This document shows positions 1 to 7,219 of a DNA stretch of 35,285 nt, in pieces. Both the position numbers and the translations under genes were made by a program. Within the stretch, counting starts at the first letter, position 1, and the number at the start of each line of letters is the position of its first letter. The notes beneath the pieces are model-generated. The model ran no database searches. It saw only the letters and a list, made by a program, of their open reading frames with translations, and was not told the origin of the DNA. Source of the DNA: Bacteriovoracaceae bacterium UBA6261 (lineage in GTDB: Bacteria; Bdellovibrionota; Bacteriovoracia; Bacteriovoracales; Bacteriovoracaceae); NCBI GenBank assembly GCA_002440825.1, contig DJVH01000058.1, positions 1-35,285 of the forward strand, in the 5' to 3' direction.

Positions 1-461
1 TCTTGTTCGTACAAGGTACCTAAATGCGCGCAACTTTTCGCATCGGCGGCTTCGCAGGCCTTGTCGTAATAGTCCACGGCTTTTTGCATATTTTCGTCGG
101 TACCGACACCGTTTTCGTACAATTTTGCCGCGCTCGCGCATGCGCTCATGTCGCCCATTTCGCAGGCTTTCGCGTACAGATCGAGTGCTTTAGCGGGATG
201 AATGCCGGCATGTCCGTTTTCGTACATGTAAGCAAGGTGCGTACACCCTTCGGCAAGTTCAAGCTGGCACGCTTTGGTGTAAAGCTCTCTTGCTTTGGGG
301 AAATTTTGATGGACGCCGTCGCCCACATGGTACATCGCGCCTAACGCCAAGCAGGCTTTCGCGTCGTTTTGGTCGCACAGGTTTTGAAAATAACTCTCTC
401 GGTTGAAGTCCAAAGCAAACAGTGCGGAAGCTAAAAAGCACATCGCTATCCATGGTTTCAT
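1..461 (-). CDS. Sel1-repeat, cysteine-rich exported protein (3' end outside window)
   Basis: The reading frame opens with ATG at 461 and stays open through base 1, giving 153 residues with no stop. A short signal peptide (residues 1 to about 16, MKPWIAMCFLASALFA) is followed by at least three Sel1-like repeats of about 36 residues, each with the A-x-x-LYxKAC ending and a paired Cys near its start. This is the pattern of the Helicobacter Hcp and related Campylobacterota periplasmic proteins, where each repeat is an alpha/alpha hairpin stapled by a disulfide. An AAGGAG ribosome site lies just upstream. Such proteins act as scaffolds or in host and envelope interactions; the exact role here is unknown. 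It is divergent from the AraC gene. Codon use matches the left part of the window. Confidence 0.85.
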   Translation of the reverse strand, partial: MKPWIAMCFLASALFALDFNRESYFQNLCDQNDAKACLALGAMYHVGDGVHQNFPKARELYTKACQLELAEGCTHLAYMYENGHAGIHPAKALDLYAKACEMGDMSACASAAKLYENGVGTDENMQKAVDYYDKACEAADAKSCAHLGTLYEQ

Positions 462-471
462 CCTCTTCTCC

Positions 472-501
472 TTGCCTTCATTTGGATTATTATATTACAA
501 T
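472..501 (+). promoter_or_regulatory. Candidate promoter for the AraC gene, possibly leaderless
   Basis: TTGCCT (472-477) and TACAAT (496-501) are separated by 18 bases. The expected transcription start, 7 bases after the -10 box, is base 508, which is the A of the chosen ATG. No Shine-Dalgarno sequence precedes that ATG. The short AT-rich gap must also hold the promoter of the divergent Sel1 gene. The match is by eye only. Confidence 0.35.
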
Positions 502-507
502 ACTTTT

Positions 508-1320
508 ATGAATAATCCTACCCAAACCCTCACCGTGCATTATGCAAAAGCGCCTTTTTTCCAAATACGCCAAACGCTGCATAGCGACCGAGCTTACGAA
601 TCCCATGCTCACTCAAGCCTCTCGATCGGCTACATGTTAGAAGGAAAAACCCGCTTTAGGCTTCCGCAAGGAGCGTTTTTACTGCAAAAAGGAGCCCTTG
701 CGCTGATCGAACCGCACACGCAACATGCGTGCAATCCGATAGAGCACACTCGACGTAGCTACGTGATGGTCTACTTTGACGCCGCATTTTGCCTCAAAAT
801 CCAATCCGAACTTTTCGACCCAACCCAAACCCTACTTCCGCTTCGCACACCCTTAGTGTTTCATCAACACTTATGCGAAACGTTTGAACGTCTGATCGAT
901 TCGCTCCTAAAGAGCTATACGACACTTCATGTGCGTGCACTCGAAGTATGGCTTAAAGAATTTTTATGGCTCTACAGCGAACCCGATTTCCCCAACGAAA
1001 CGCCCTCTTCGATGCGTGAAATTGCCCGCTTTTTAGAAAGTCGCATCGACGAGCCTTTAAGCCTTTCAAACCTCGCGCAACGTTTCGGGTACAACCCTTT
1101 TGTTCTGTTGCGTCGTTTCAAAGCCTCTTACGGTTGTACGCCCAAGCACTACGGACTCGATCAACGTATCGAACACGCCAAAGAGTTGTTGCAAAAAGGC
1201 GTTTCGATCGCGATGTGCGCGCAATACTGCGGCTTTAGCGATCAAAGCCATTTTCACCGCTTTTTCAAACGCCGTACCGCACTGACGCCCAAAGAGTATC
1301 AGGTCAATTTCGTACAATAA
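508..1320 (+). CDS. AraC-family transcriptional regulator
   Basis: The product is 270 residues. An N-terminal cupin-like sensing domain (about residues 10-150, with H-x-H in YESHAHSSLSIG) is followed by a C-terminal double helix-turn-helix DNA-binding domain (about 170-268) with the family signatures LAQRFGYNPFVLLRRFKASYG and CGFSDQSHFHRFFKRR. I chose ATG 508 over an in-frame ATG at 403, because the extra 35 residues would be the antisense of the Sel1 signal peptide. The LysE-type exporter begins 45 bases downstream on the same strand. AraC-LysE pairs of this kind usually have the regulator switch on the exporter in response to its substrate; the ligand cannot be read from the sequence. Confidence 0.88.
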   Translation: MNNPTQTLTVHYAKAPFFQIRQTLHSDRAYESHAHSSLSIGYMLEGKTRFRLPQGAFLLQKGALALIEPHTQHACNPIEHTRRSYVMVYFDAAFCLKIQSELFDPTQTLLPLRTPLVFHQHLCETFERLIDSLLKSYTTLHVRALEVWLKEFLWLYSEPDFPNETPSSMREIARFLESRIDEPLSLSNLAQRFGYNPFVLLRRFKASYGCTPKHYGLDQRIEHAKELLQKGVSIAMCAQYCGFSDQSHFHRFFKRRTALTPKEYQVNFVQ

Positions 1321-1365
1321 TATTTGACGGGTTTTTTTTATACTTACATGTAAAAAAGGAACCCT

Positions 1366-1995
1366 ATGTTCGAACCGCAATTTTTTACCCTCACCTCTCT
1401 TTATTTTTTAGCACTTCTCAGTCCGGGACAAGACTTTTTTCTCATCGTCAAACACGCTTTAGCGCACGGGTATCGCAAAGCGTGGTGGAGTTGCTTGGGT
1501 ATCGCCTCCGGCAATGCTTTTTACATCGCACTTGCCTATATCGGGCATGAATTTTTAAGCACGTACCCGACGCTACTTCGCTTCGTCGAAACGGGCGGTG
1601 CTATTTTTTTAGGCTACCTTGGATGCCTCTTACTGTTCGCGCCCGCACCCGCACTCGATCGCGAAACGCGCTTCAACGTCACAATGGCTTTCAAACTTTT
1701 TGTCCAAGGAGTCTTGTCGGCACTGCTCAATCCCAAAAATATTCTCTTTTATTTCTCGTTGCTTTTTACGATTATCAAGCCCGAAACGTCTTTACATGTC
1801 AAGCTTTTTTACGCGGTATGGATGACGGCGATGTTAGTGGCGTGGGACATGAGCGTTGCGGTATTTTTCGCCCATGCCAAGCAGTCTCGCTTCTTTGCGT
1901 ACCTGCATATTGTGCAAAAAATCATCGGAGCGGTGCTAATCGCTTTTAGCGTTTGGCACCTTTACCGAGATTTCGTTGCTTTCACGATAGGGTAA
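1366..1995 (+). CDS. LysE/RhtB-family amino acid exporter
   Basis: The product is a 209-residue inner membrane protein with about six hydrophobic segments. The N-terminus has the family signature SPGQDFFLIVKHALAHGYRK (residues 19-38; the family has SPGPN or similar) followed by G-x-x-x-G in the second segment, and a conserved LNPKN motif near residue 120. LysE/RhtB proteins export amino acids or derivatives using the proton gradient. AAAAAAGGA lies 6 bases before the ATG. A TATACT box at 1339-1344 might give the gene its own start, but no -35 box is correctly spaced. It lies next to an AraC regulator, its likely controller. It converges on the MacB permease gene with a 24-base gap. Confidence 0.88.
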   Translation: MFEPQFFTLTSLYFLALLSPGQDFFLIVKHALAHGYRKAWWSCLGIASGNAFYIALAYIGHEFLSTYPTLLRFVETGGAIFLGYLGCLLLFAPAPALDRETRFNVTMAFKLFVQGVLSALLNPKNILFYFSLLFTIIKPETSLHVKLFYAVWMTAMLVAWDMSVAVFFAHAKQSRFFAYLHIVQKIIGAVLIAFSVWHLYRDFVAFTIG

Positions 1996-2019
1996 ATATT
2001 TTTGTAGATTTGCAAACCG

Positions 2020-3240
2020 CTATTGATAGCGCAACGCCTCGATCGGCTCTAAATTCGCCGCTTTTCGCGCGGGATAAAATCCAAAAAAGACGCCCACGCA
2101 GGTTGCCACCAAAAAGGAGATGACGATCGAGCTTTGCGTAATCACGACGCTGATAGGGAAAAAGGCACCCACCCCGTACGCTCCGCCGATTCCGACGCAC
2201 ACGCCGATCAAACACCCGATAATGGAGATCATCAAGGCTTCAAGCAAAAATTGAAGCAAAATATTGCGCTGTTTGGCTCCAATTGCGATACGAATACCGA
2301 TCTCGCGCGTTCGCTCCGTCACGGAAACCAGCATAATGTTCATAATGCCGATACCGCCGACCAGCAACGAAATTGAAGCGATCGCCGCCAACATCAACGA
2401 CATCGCTTTGGTCGTCTCTGCGGCGGTATTGGCAAGTGCGGTTAAGTTGCGAATCGTAAAATCGTCCTCGGCGTTAGGTCGCAATTTATGATTTTCGCGC
2501 AACAAGACTTGCATCTCCTCTTCGGCTTTATCCATCACGCTCTCCGAAACCGCTTCCACCATAATAAAACGCACAACGCCTTTAAACTGACTCCCAAATA
2601 ACTTGGTTTGCGCCGTCGTAATCGGAACCATCACCGTATCGTCTTGGTCGCGCCCGTCCAAACTCTGTCCTTTGGGAGCAAGCACGCCCAAAACGATATA
2701 CGGACTGTTTTTGATACGAATCGTTTTCCCGACGGGATTTTCGTCGCCGAACAGATTGGTCGCGACGGTTTTACCGAGTACCGCGACACGCGTCGCACTT
2801 CTGACGTCCGAGTCGGAAAAGACGCTTCCCTCTTCGCTCGGCCAATCCCGTACCTCGAAAAACGCCGGCGTCGTTCCGGAAACTTGCGTATTCCAGTTGG
2901 AAGACTGATACACCAGCTGCGCCGTACCCGGAACGACCGGAGCGGCGGCTTTAATACCGGAAAGCTCCTCGATCGCACTTGCGTCGTTCATCTTCAAGGT
3001 TTGAACCCCGCCGCTTCCGATACGAACGCCTCCGGATGTCATCGAACCTGCCAAAACGATAAACAAGTTGCTTCCCATCGACGCAATCGACTCTTTGACT
3101 TTTGCTTGCGTTCCGGCTCCGATGGAAGACATCAAAATAACCGCCCCTACGCCGATGACCATACCGAGCATCGTCAAAAACGTCCGCAAACGGTTGGCAC
3201 TCATCGCACTCCATGCCTCTTGCAACATCATAAAAATCAT
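2020..3240 (-). CDS. MacB-type ABC transporter permease
   Basis: The product is 406 residues. It has one N-terminal membrane helix (about residues 22-42, TMLGMVIGVGAVILM), a long periplasmic MacB core domain (about 45-270) and three C-terminal helices with the FtsX-family motif TERTREIGIRIAIGA. This is the type VII ABC architecture of MacB, which drives efflux or protein transfer through MacA-like adaptors and TolC. The start at 3240 forms an ATGA overlap with the stop of the ATPase gene; an upstream in-frame extension would run through the ATPase gene and is rejected. Arginines are almost all CGN, unlike the genes to the right, so this gene belongs to the left compositional part. Confidence 0.92.
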   Translation of the reverse strand: MIFMMLQEAWSAMSANRLRTFLTMLGMVIGVGAVILMSSIGAGTQAKVKESIASMGSNLFIVLAGSMTSGGVRIGSGGVQTLKMNDASAIEELSGIKAAAPVVPGTAQLVYQSSNWNTQVSGTTPAFFEVRDWPSEEGSVFSDSDVRSATRVAVLGKTVATNLFGDENPVGKTIRIKNSPYIVLGVLAPKGQSLDGRDQDDTVMVPITTAQTKLFGSQFKGVVRFIMVEAVSESVMDKAEEEMQVLLRENHKLRPNAEDDFTIRNLTALANTAAETTKAMSLMLAAIASISLLVGGIGIMNIMLVSVTERTREIGIRIAIGAKQRNILLQFLLEALMISIIGCLIGVCVGIGGAYGVGAFFPISVVITQSSIVISFLVATCVGVFFGFYPARKAANLEPIEALRYQ

Positions 3241-3938
3241 ACGAGACTCGCTTGAAAATGTTCGGTCAATCCGTCGTGTTGAATGCGTCCGTCGACAAAA
3301 TTGACCAAACGCTTGGAATACGCGGCAATATCCGGTTCGTGCGTAACCAAAACGATCGTAATTTTTTCTTGATCGTTGAGTTTGCAAAACAGATCCATAA
3401 TCTCTTGACTGGTTTTCGTATCCAGATTTCCCGTCGGCTCATCCGCTAAAATCAATTTCGGACGATTGATCAGTGCGCGTGCAATAGCAACGCGTTGCTG
3501 TTGACCGCCTGAAATCTGATTGGGAAGATAGGTCGCGTACGCTTCGAGCCCCACGCTTTTGAGCACTTCCAGTGCGCGTACTTTGCGCTCTTTAGCACCA
3601 ATACCGGCGTACACTAAAGGCAAAGCGACGTTATCGATCAAATTTTTACGTGCTAAGAGGTTAAAGCCTTGAAACACAAAACCGATGACATGATTGCGAA
3701 GCGACGCAAGTGCATCTTTATCCAAGGTCGTCGTATCCGTTTCGTTAAGAAAATAGTTTCCAGACGTTGCCTTATCCAAGCATCCCAAAATATTCATAAA
3801 TGTCGATTTTCCAGAACCGGAAGGTCCCATAATCGCAATATAATCACCTTCATCAATCTGGAGATTGATGTCTTTCAGGGCGTGAAAAATAGTGTCGCCC
3901 ATTTTATAGGTTTTGGTGACGTTTGCGAGCTTAAGCAT
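3237..3938 (-). CDS. MacB/LolD-type ABC transporter ATPase
   Basis: The product is 233 residues with a complete nucleotide-binding domain: Walker A GPSGSGKST (residues 38-46), Q-loop Gln in FVFQGFNLL, ABC signature ISGGQQQRVAIARA, Walker B LILADEPTGNLD and the H-loop His in LVTHEPD. It energises the permease encoded next. Its ATG overlaps the HlyD stop by one base (TAATG) and its TGA overlaps the permease start (ATGA), so the operon is translationally coupled. Codon use changes within the gene: the first 40 or so codons (Gln CAG, Leu CTG and CTC) fit the genes to the right, while the rest, with CGN arginines, fits the left. The protein may therefore be a recombinant or an assembly join. Confidence 0.93.
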   Translation of the reverse strand: MLKLANVTKTYKMGDTIFHALKDINLQIDEGDYIAIMGPSGSGKSTFMNILGCLDKATSGNYFLNETDTTTLDKDALASLRNHVIGFVFQGFNLLARKNLIDNVALPLVYAGIGAKERKVRALEVLKSVGLEAYATYLPNQISGGQQQRVAIARALINRPKLILADEPTGNLDTKTSQEIMDLFCKLNDQEKITIVLVTHEPDIAAYSKRLVNFVDGRIQHDGLTEHFQASLV

Positions 3939-4930
3939 TATGGGTGTCCCCCGCTGCTTTTGCGAGCTCCTGATGAACGGCCTCTTCCTATTGGAGAGAA
4001 TGGATTCGCGCCACCAGAATTTTGTTCTTTAACTTTGAATTCCGGAATTAAAATTTTCTCACCGGCCTTTAGACCAGAAATGATTTCTGTTTTTTTCCCG
4101 TCAGTCAGTCCGGTTTCAACCAGGCGGACTGAATCTTTTTTTTCTGCCGCGGGAACTGTGACATAAGAAGTTCCTTTCATGCTCTTCACCGCTTCTGAAG
4201 GAACAACGACAATATTATTCTTGGCTTCCACATCGAAAGTTACATTCGCAGTCATACCACTTCTCATGAACTCAGGGGCCTTCGCCGGAAGAACATCGAC
4301 AATATAAGTTGTCACGTTGTTGACTGTTTTTGCATCGAAAGCAATCTGATCTACAACAGCATCAAGTGATTCATCCGGATAAGCGTCAAGAGTGATTCGA
4401 GCTTTTTGTTTTAATTTAATTTTAGCAATATCTGTTTCATCAACTTGCGCTTTGACAGTCAGACGATCGGACATCACCAGAATGGCATCGGCCGTTGTAA
4501 ATGTTTGTCCCGACTCAACATTGCGCTGGATGATTGTCCCGTTGATCGCAGCAAGAATCGGAGTTGGTCTATACATCTCTTCCCACTCTTTTAATTCCTG
4601 TGCTCCTTTGGAGCTGGCGGCATCGAGCATAGCGGCTCTTTCTGTCGAACTCATCCATGCGAGAATTTGTCCTTTCTTTACTTTGTCGCCTTCTTTAACA
4701 ATAACTTTTTCAACTCTGCCGGCAATCGGCGGTTTGATTTCAACTTTGTTTTCCGGTTGAACAACACCTGTGCTCAGAATCTGAATTCTGATATTGTCCG
4801 TTCCAACGACGTATTCTGTTAATACTGTTGACGATGTTTCTGTGTTTTTACTGAGCAGTTTCCAGCCGGCAATGCCGACAACTACAACCACGACCGATGC
4901 GATTGCAATTTTTTTTGTATTTGATGTCAC
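3938..4930 (-). CDS. HlyD/MacA-family periplasmic adaptor
   Basis: The product is 330 residues from a GTG start at 4930, chosen because it makes a GTGA overlap with the TolC stop and has AGGAAGAGGGG upstream. One N-terminal membrane anchor (KIAIASVVVVVVGIAGW) is followed by a barrel-sandwich (lipoyl-like) half motif, GRVEKVIVKEGDKVKKGQIL, a very short alpha-hairpin, the second half motif (INGTIIQRNVESGQTF), a beta-barrel domain and a membrane-proximal domain. The last 25 residues are Gly/Ser/Arg rich. Adaptors of this type bridge a MacB-like pump and a TolC channel. The short hairpin differs from the long one of E. coli MacA. Codon use is that of the right part. Confidence 0.92.
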   Translation of the reverse strand: MTSNTKKIAIASVVVVVVGIAGWKLLSKNTETSSTVLTEYVVGTDNIRIQILSTGVVQPENKVEIKPPIAGRVEKVIVKEGDKVKKGQILAWMSSTERAAMLDAASSKGAQELKEWEEMYRPTPILAAINGTIIQRNVESGQTFTTADAILVMSDRLTVKAQVDETDIAKIKLKQKARITLDAYPDESLDAVVDQIAFDAKTVNNVTTYIVDVLPAKAPEFMRSGMTANVTFDVEAKNNIVVVPSEAVKSMKGTSYVTVPAAEKKDSVRLVETGLTDGKKTEIISGLKAGEKILIPEFKVKEQNSGGANPFSPIGRGRSSGARKSSGGHP

Positions 4931-6177
4931 GGAATAACCCCTCTTCCTTGAGCCTGCTCCCAAGCAGCTTCGGCCGTCACTCTTTCTTTTTGAGTTTGCA
5001 GCAATGTTTTTTGTCTGTTGATTAAATCATTTTCAATGGTGTCCCAATCGGTAAATGTGATGAGACCATTGTTATATTGGGCCTTGGCAATTCTCTCACG
5101 TGAAGATGCAGCTGTGACAAACGCTTCATCAACTTCCAGCTTCATGACGGCTTCTACATAACGTGTATAAGCATCTTTCAATTTAGTGATGTTGTTATCT
5201 TCGGTGTTGCGGGTATTGTGAACGCTTGCGCGGTAATCTTCAGCAGCGCTTTTAGTTGCATAGTAATCTTTTCCGCCGTTAAAAAGTGGAAATGTTAAGC
5301 TGGCGCCGATGGCCCAGGAATCTGAAGAGGTGCCACCATCCCTTCCTGTTCTGCCCGCGGTCTGCGTAAGATTGAGCGAAGGGAAAAAATCTGATTTCGC
5401 CAGGGTGATGTCTGTTTTAGCAATCTCCTGCTGGGCCAGAGATTTGCGGACTTCCGGAATATCTTTGATGTAACTTTTGAAATCGATCTGGCGGTTATCT
5501 TCGTAAGGCGGCTTGTTCGCTGGAACGACTCCCATGGCCACTATGTCTTTAGGATTCTCAAGTCCCAGAACACGCGCTAGTTCTGCTTGATAAACATCAA
5601 GTGAATTTTTAGCCTGAAGGTAATCGTATTTCGCCTGGGCCAGATAAGCCTTGGAAAGATTCAGCGAACCAATATTTTCTCTTCCACTTTCAAAGCGAAG
5701 TTGAACGAGTTTCAAATTGGATTCTCGTCTTTTCATAATATCTTCGGTAAGAGCAATCGATTTTTGAGAATAAAGCAATCCAGCAAAAGCATTCTTTAAA
5801 TCATAACTGACTTTAGCTTTTACAGAATCAAAGTTGGCTTCAGAAGCTGTGCGGGTAAACCTGGCACGATCCAAAGAAGCGGCATCAGAAAATCCGTTGA
5901 AGAGATTTTCTGTGGCAGTTATAGAGGCACTGTAAGTCTTATCTGAACTGTCCTGAGAAGAATCAAGAGTATAATCTGCTTTAGCGGCTACAACGGGCAG
6001 ATATCCACTGCGCGCGCCTTTAACTTGATAGCGCGCTGATTGCAGTGAACTCTCCGCCGATTTTAATTCTGCGTTGGCGCTCTTTGCTAATTCTACACTA
6101 CGTTCCCATGTGACCGTTTCAGCTCCCAGTCCGGCCGAAGCCAGCGGGATCATCAGCAATAAAAATTTCATCCCCAT
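4927..6177 (-). CDS. TolC-family outer membrane efflux protein
   Basis: The product is 416 residues with a signal peptide (cleavage near ASAGLGAET, residue 18) and two OEP domains with the usual long helices rich in A, K, S and E. Typical signatures are RSGYLPVVAAKADY and SDFFPSLNLTQTAG, which begin the beta-barrel strands after each helical pair, and LFNGG before the second half. It forms the trimeric outer membrane channel of the tripartite efflux pump encoded by the neighbouring genes. Its ATG overlaps the stop of the small lipoprotein gene by one base (TAATG), and its stop overlaps the GTG start of the adaptor gene. A second ATG two codons in is possible. Confidence 0.92.
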   Translation of the reverse strand: MGMKFLLLMIPLASAGLGAETVTWERSVELAKSANAELKSAESSLQSARYQVKGARSGYLPVVAAKADYTLDSSQDSSDKTYSASITATENLFNGFSDAASLDRARFTRTASEANFDSVKAKVSYDLKNAFAGLLYSQKSIALTEDIMKRRESNLKLVQLRFESGRENIGSLNLSKAYLAQAKYDYLQAKNSLDVYQAELARVLGLENPKDIVAMGVVPANKPPYEDNRQIDFKSYIKDIPEVRKSLAQQEIAKTDITLAKSDFFPSLNLTQTAGRTGRDGGTSSDSWAIGASLTFPLFNGGKDYYATKSAAEDYRASVHNTRNTEDNNITKLKDAYTRYVEAVMKLEVDEAFVTAASSRERIAKAQYNNGLITFTDWDTIENDLINRQKTLLQTQKERVTAEAAWEQAQGRGVIP

Positions 6178-6338
6178 TAATAATCCCAGTCGTGGTGAAA
6201 TTGATTAAATGTACGAGGAGGTTGATTAGCTCTGTCCTCCACTGTCATTTCAGGTTTGCTGGGATCAACAGGTGTTTGTGAACAAGCTGCGAAGAACACC
6301 ATCATTAAAACCATCATTACCCAATTTTTTGTTTTCAT
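6177..6338 (-). CDS. Small lipoprotein of the efflux operon
   Basis: The product is 53 residues. MKTKNWVMMVLMMVFFAAC is a lipoprotein signal peptide with the lipidated Cys at residue 19, and the remaining 34 residues are hydrophilic and end in HHDWDY. A purine-rich AAGGAGAAATAT ribosome site precedes the ATG. The gene starts 26 bases after the MarR stop and its TAA overlaps the TolC start (TAATG), so it is translated as part of the efflux operon. I know no family for it. Position suggests an accessory of the pump, for example a stabiliser of the outer membrane channel, or simply a spacer gene that couples TolC translation. Confidence 0.75.
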   Translation of the reverse strand: MKTKNWVMMVLMMVFFAACSQTPVDPSKPEMTVEDRANQPPRTFNQFHHDWDY

Positions 6339-6364
6339 ATATTTCTCCTTGTGAAAGGAAACTT

Positions 6365-6808
6365 TTAGTCTCGTTCGCGTGCAGAGAGGAAAAGCTTTTC
6401 CAGGGCCAGAAGCCCTTTCTCCAGATCCGCTCTATCATCAGCTCGGAGACATGATATCTGTTCTTTCAAATTCGCTTGTGCGTTTTTCCTCATTCTTTTA
6501 AAAAGTGTGTCTCCTTCTTTAGTGAGATTCAAGTGAAAATGGCGTCTGTCATTTTCGTTGGCCTCCCGCTCGACAAACCCTCTGGTCACCAGTGAGTCGA
6601 TCATCTTAGACATGGCCGCCTGGCTTATGCCCTGGCTTTTTGCAATATCGCAGGCCACATTTCTTCCTCTAAAGATACTGGCCATGATTCTGAATTGAGG
6701 CACACTCAAATCATCGTTCATAGCTCCCCTCATCTCCGTCCTGATCCAGTTCATGGAAGGCGGTATGATGTCGAGCAATTTTTTAGCAAGTTCATTAGGT
6801 TCTGACAT
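6365..6808 (-). CDS. MarR-family transcriptional regulator
   Basis: The product is 147 residues with a central winged helix-turn-helix: the recognition region ISQAAMSKMIDSLVTRGFVE (about residues 77-96) and the wing ENDRRHFHLNLTKEG are typical of MarR, including the conserved D-R-R. It is the first gene of the efflux operon, followed by the lipoprotein, TolC, HlyD, ATPase and permease genes. MarR proteins usually repress their own operon and are released by small phenolic or drug-like ligands. The palindromes directly before its ATG (6809-6841) overlap the expected transcription start and support autorepression. Confidence 0.92.
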   Translation of the reverse strand: MSEPNELAKKLLDIIPPSMNWIRTEMRGAMNDDLSVPQFRIMASIFRGRNVACDIAKSQGISQAAMSKMIDSLVTRGFVEREANENDRRHFHLNLTKEGDTLFKRMRKNAQANLKEQISCLRADDRADLEKGLLALEKLFLSARERD

Positions 6809-6841
6809 ACTTAACCTTGTTATTAGTTAACTAAGTTAAGT
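6809..6841. promoter_or_regulatory. Candidate MarR operator
   Basis: ACTTAAC (6809-6815) and GTTAAGT (6835-6841) are perfect inverted arms 19 bases apart. Between them sits AGTTAACT (6825-6832), itself a perfect 8-base palindrome. Repeated GTTAA half-sites directly before a marR start and over the promoter are what autorepression would need. Confidence 0.6.
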
Positions 6842-6867
6842 ATACGCCCGACCGTAATGAGGGTCAA
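6840..6867 (-). promoter_or_regulatory. Sigma70-type promoter of the marR-efflux operon
   Basis: On the minus strand TTGACC (6867-6862) and TATACT (6845-6840) are separated by 16 bases. Transcription would start near 6833, inside the candidate operator, leaving a leader of about 25 bases with AAGG before the ATG. This is the best -35/-10 match I found in the window. Confidence 0.6.
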
Positions 6868-6967
6868 GTGGAGACATAGCCTCACCAATGACTATTCAAT
6901 AAATTAGAATTACTGAACCAAAAAGCTTATTTGATTGGGAAATTCCAAAAGGAAATGAATCATTATA

Positions 6968-7219
6968 TTAAGCTGGAAAAAGCCTTTTCCACCATGAACG
7001 GCGGAGATGAATTCTGATCCAGCCCGTTTCTTTGTCCATCAGCACGGCTTTGATCAGCTTCTTATTTTCCAGGGATTTTATGGTGGCTTCCAGGTCTTCT
7101 CTGGCAAAATCCCCCAGCTCTGCCAGCTGACTTTTATCCAGATCCAGAATCACTTTGGAAAAAGTCATTGGTTCATAAAAAGAAAAAACACTTAAAATAA
7201 TGGATTCATTTTTTGTCAT
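6968..7219 (-). CDS. Small winged-helix-like protein
   Basis: The product is 83 residues from ATG 7219 (MTKNESIILSVF). Longer in-frame starts lie inside the AI-2E gene and are less likely. The chain reads as three helices and a beta wing (a Thr-Phe-Ser-Lys turn, then LEATIKSLENKKLIKAVLMD), like a one-domain winged helix that places a recognition helix before the wing; the end, RRSWWKRLFPA, is basic and aromatic. It overlaps the end of the AI-2E transporter gene by 14 bases, so it is probably translated after it. No family is recognised. It could be a DNA-binding regulator or a cytosolic partner of the transporter. Confidence 0.6.
   Translation of the reverse strand: MTKNESIILSVFSFYEPMTFSKVILDLDKSQLAELGDFAREDLEATIKSLENKKLIKAVLMDKETGWIRIHLRRSWWKRLFPA

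Noticed and set aside
403..507. N-terminal extension of the AraC protein from ATG 403
   Set aside because: It is antisense to the Sel1 signal peptide and has no cupin-like sequence; the domain starts fit ATG 508.
1324..1344. TTGACG and TATACT as a promoter for LysE
   Set aside because: The two boxes are only 9 bases apart, too close for a sigma70 promoter.
2608..3255. Plus-strand 215-residue frame opposite the MacB permease
   Set aside because: It is Arg-rich and lacks family features; the opposite strand codes for a complete MacB permease.
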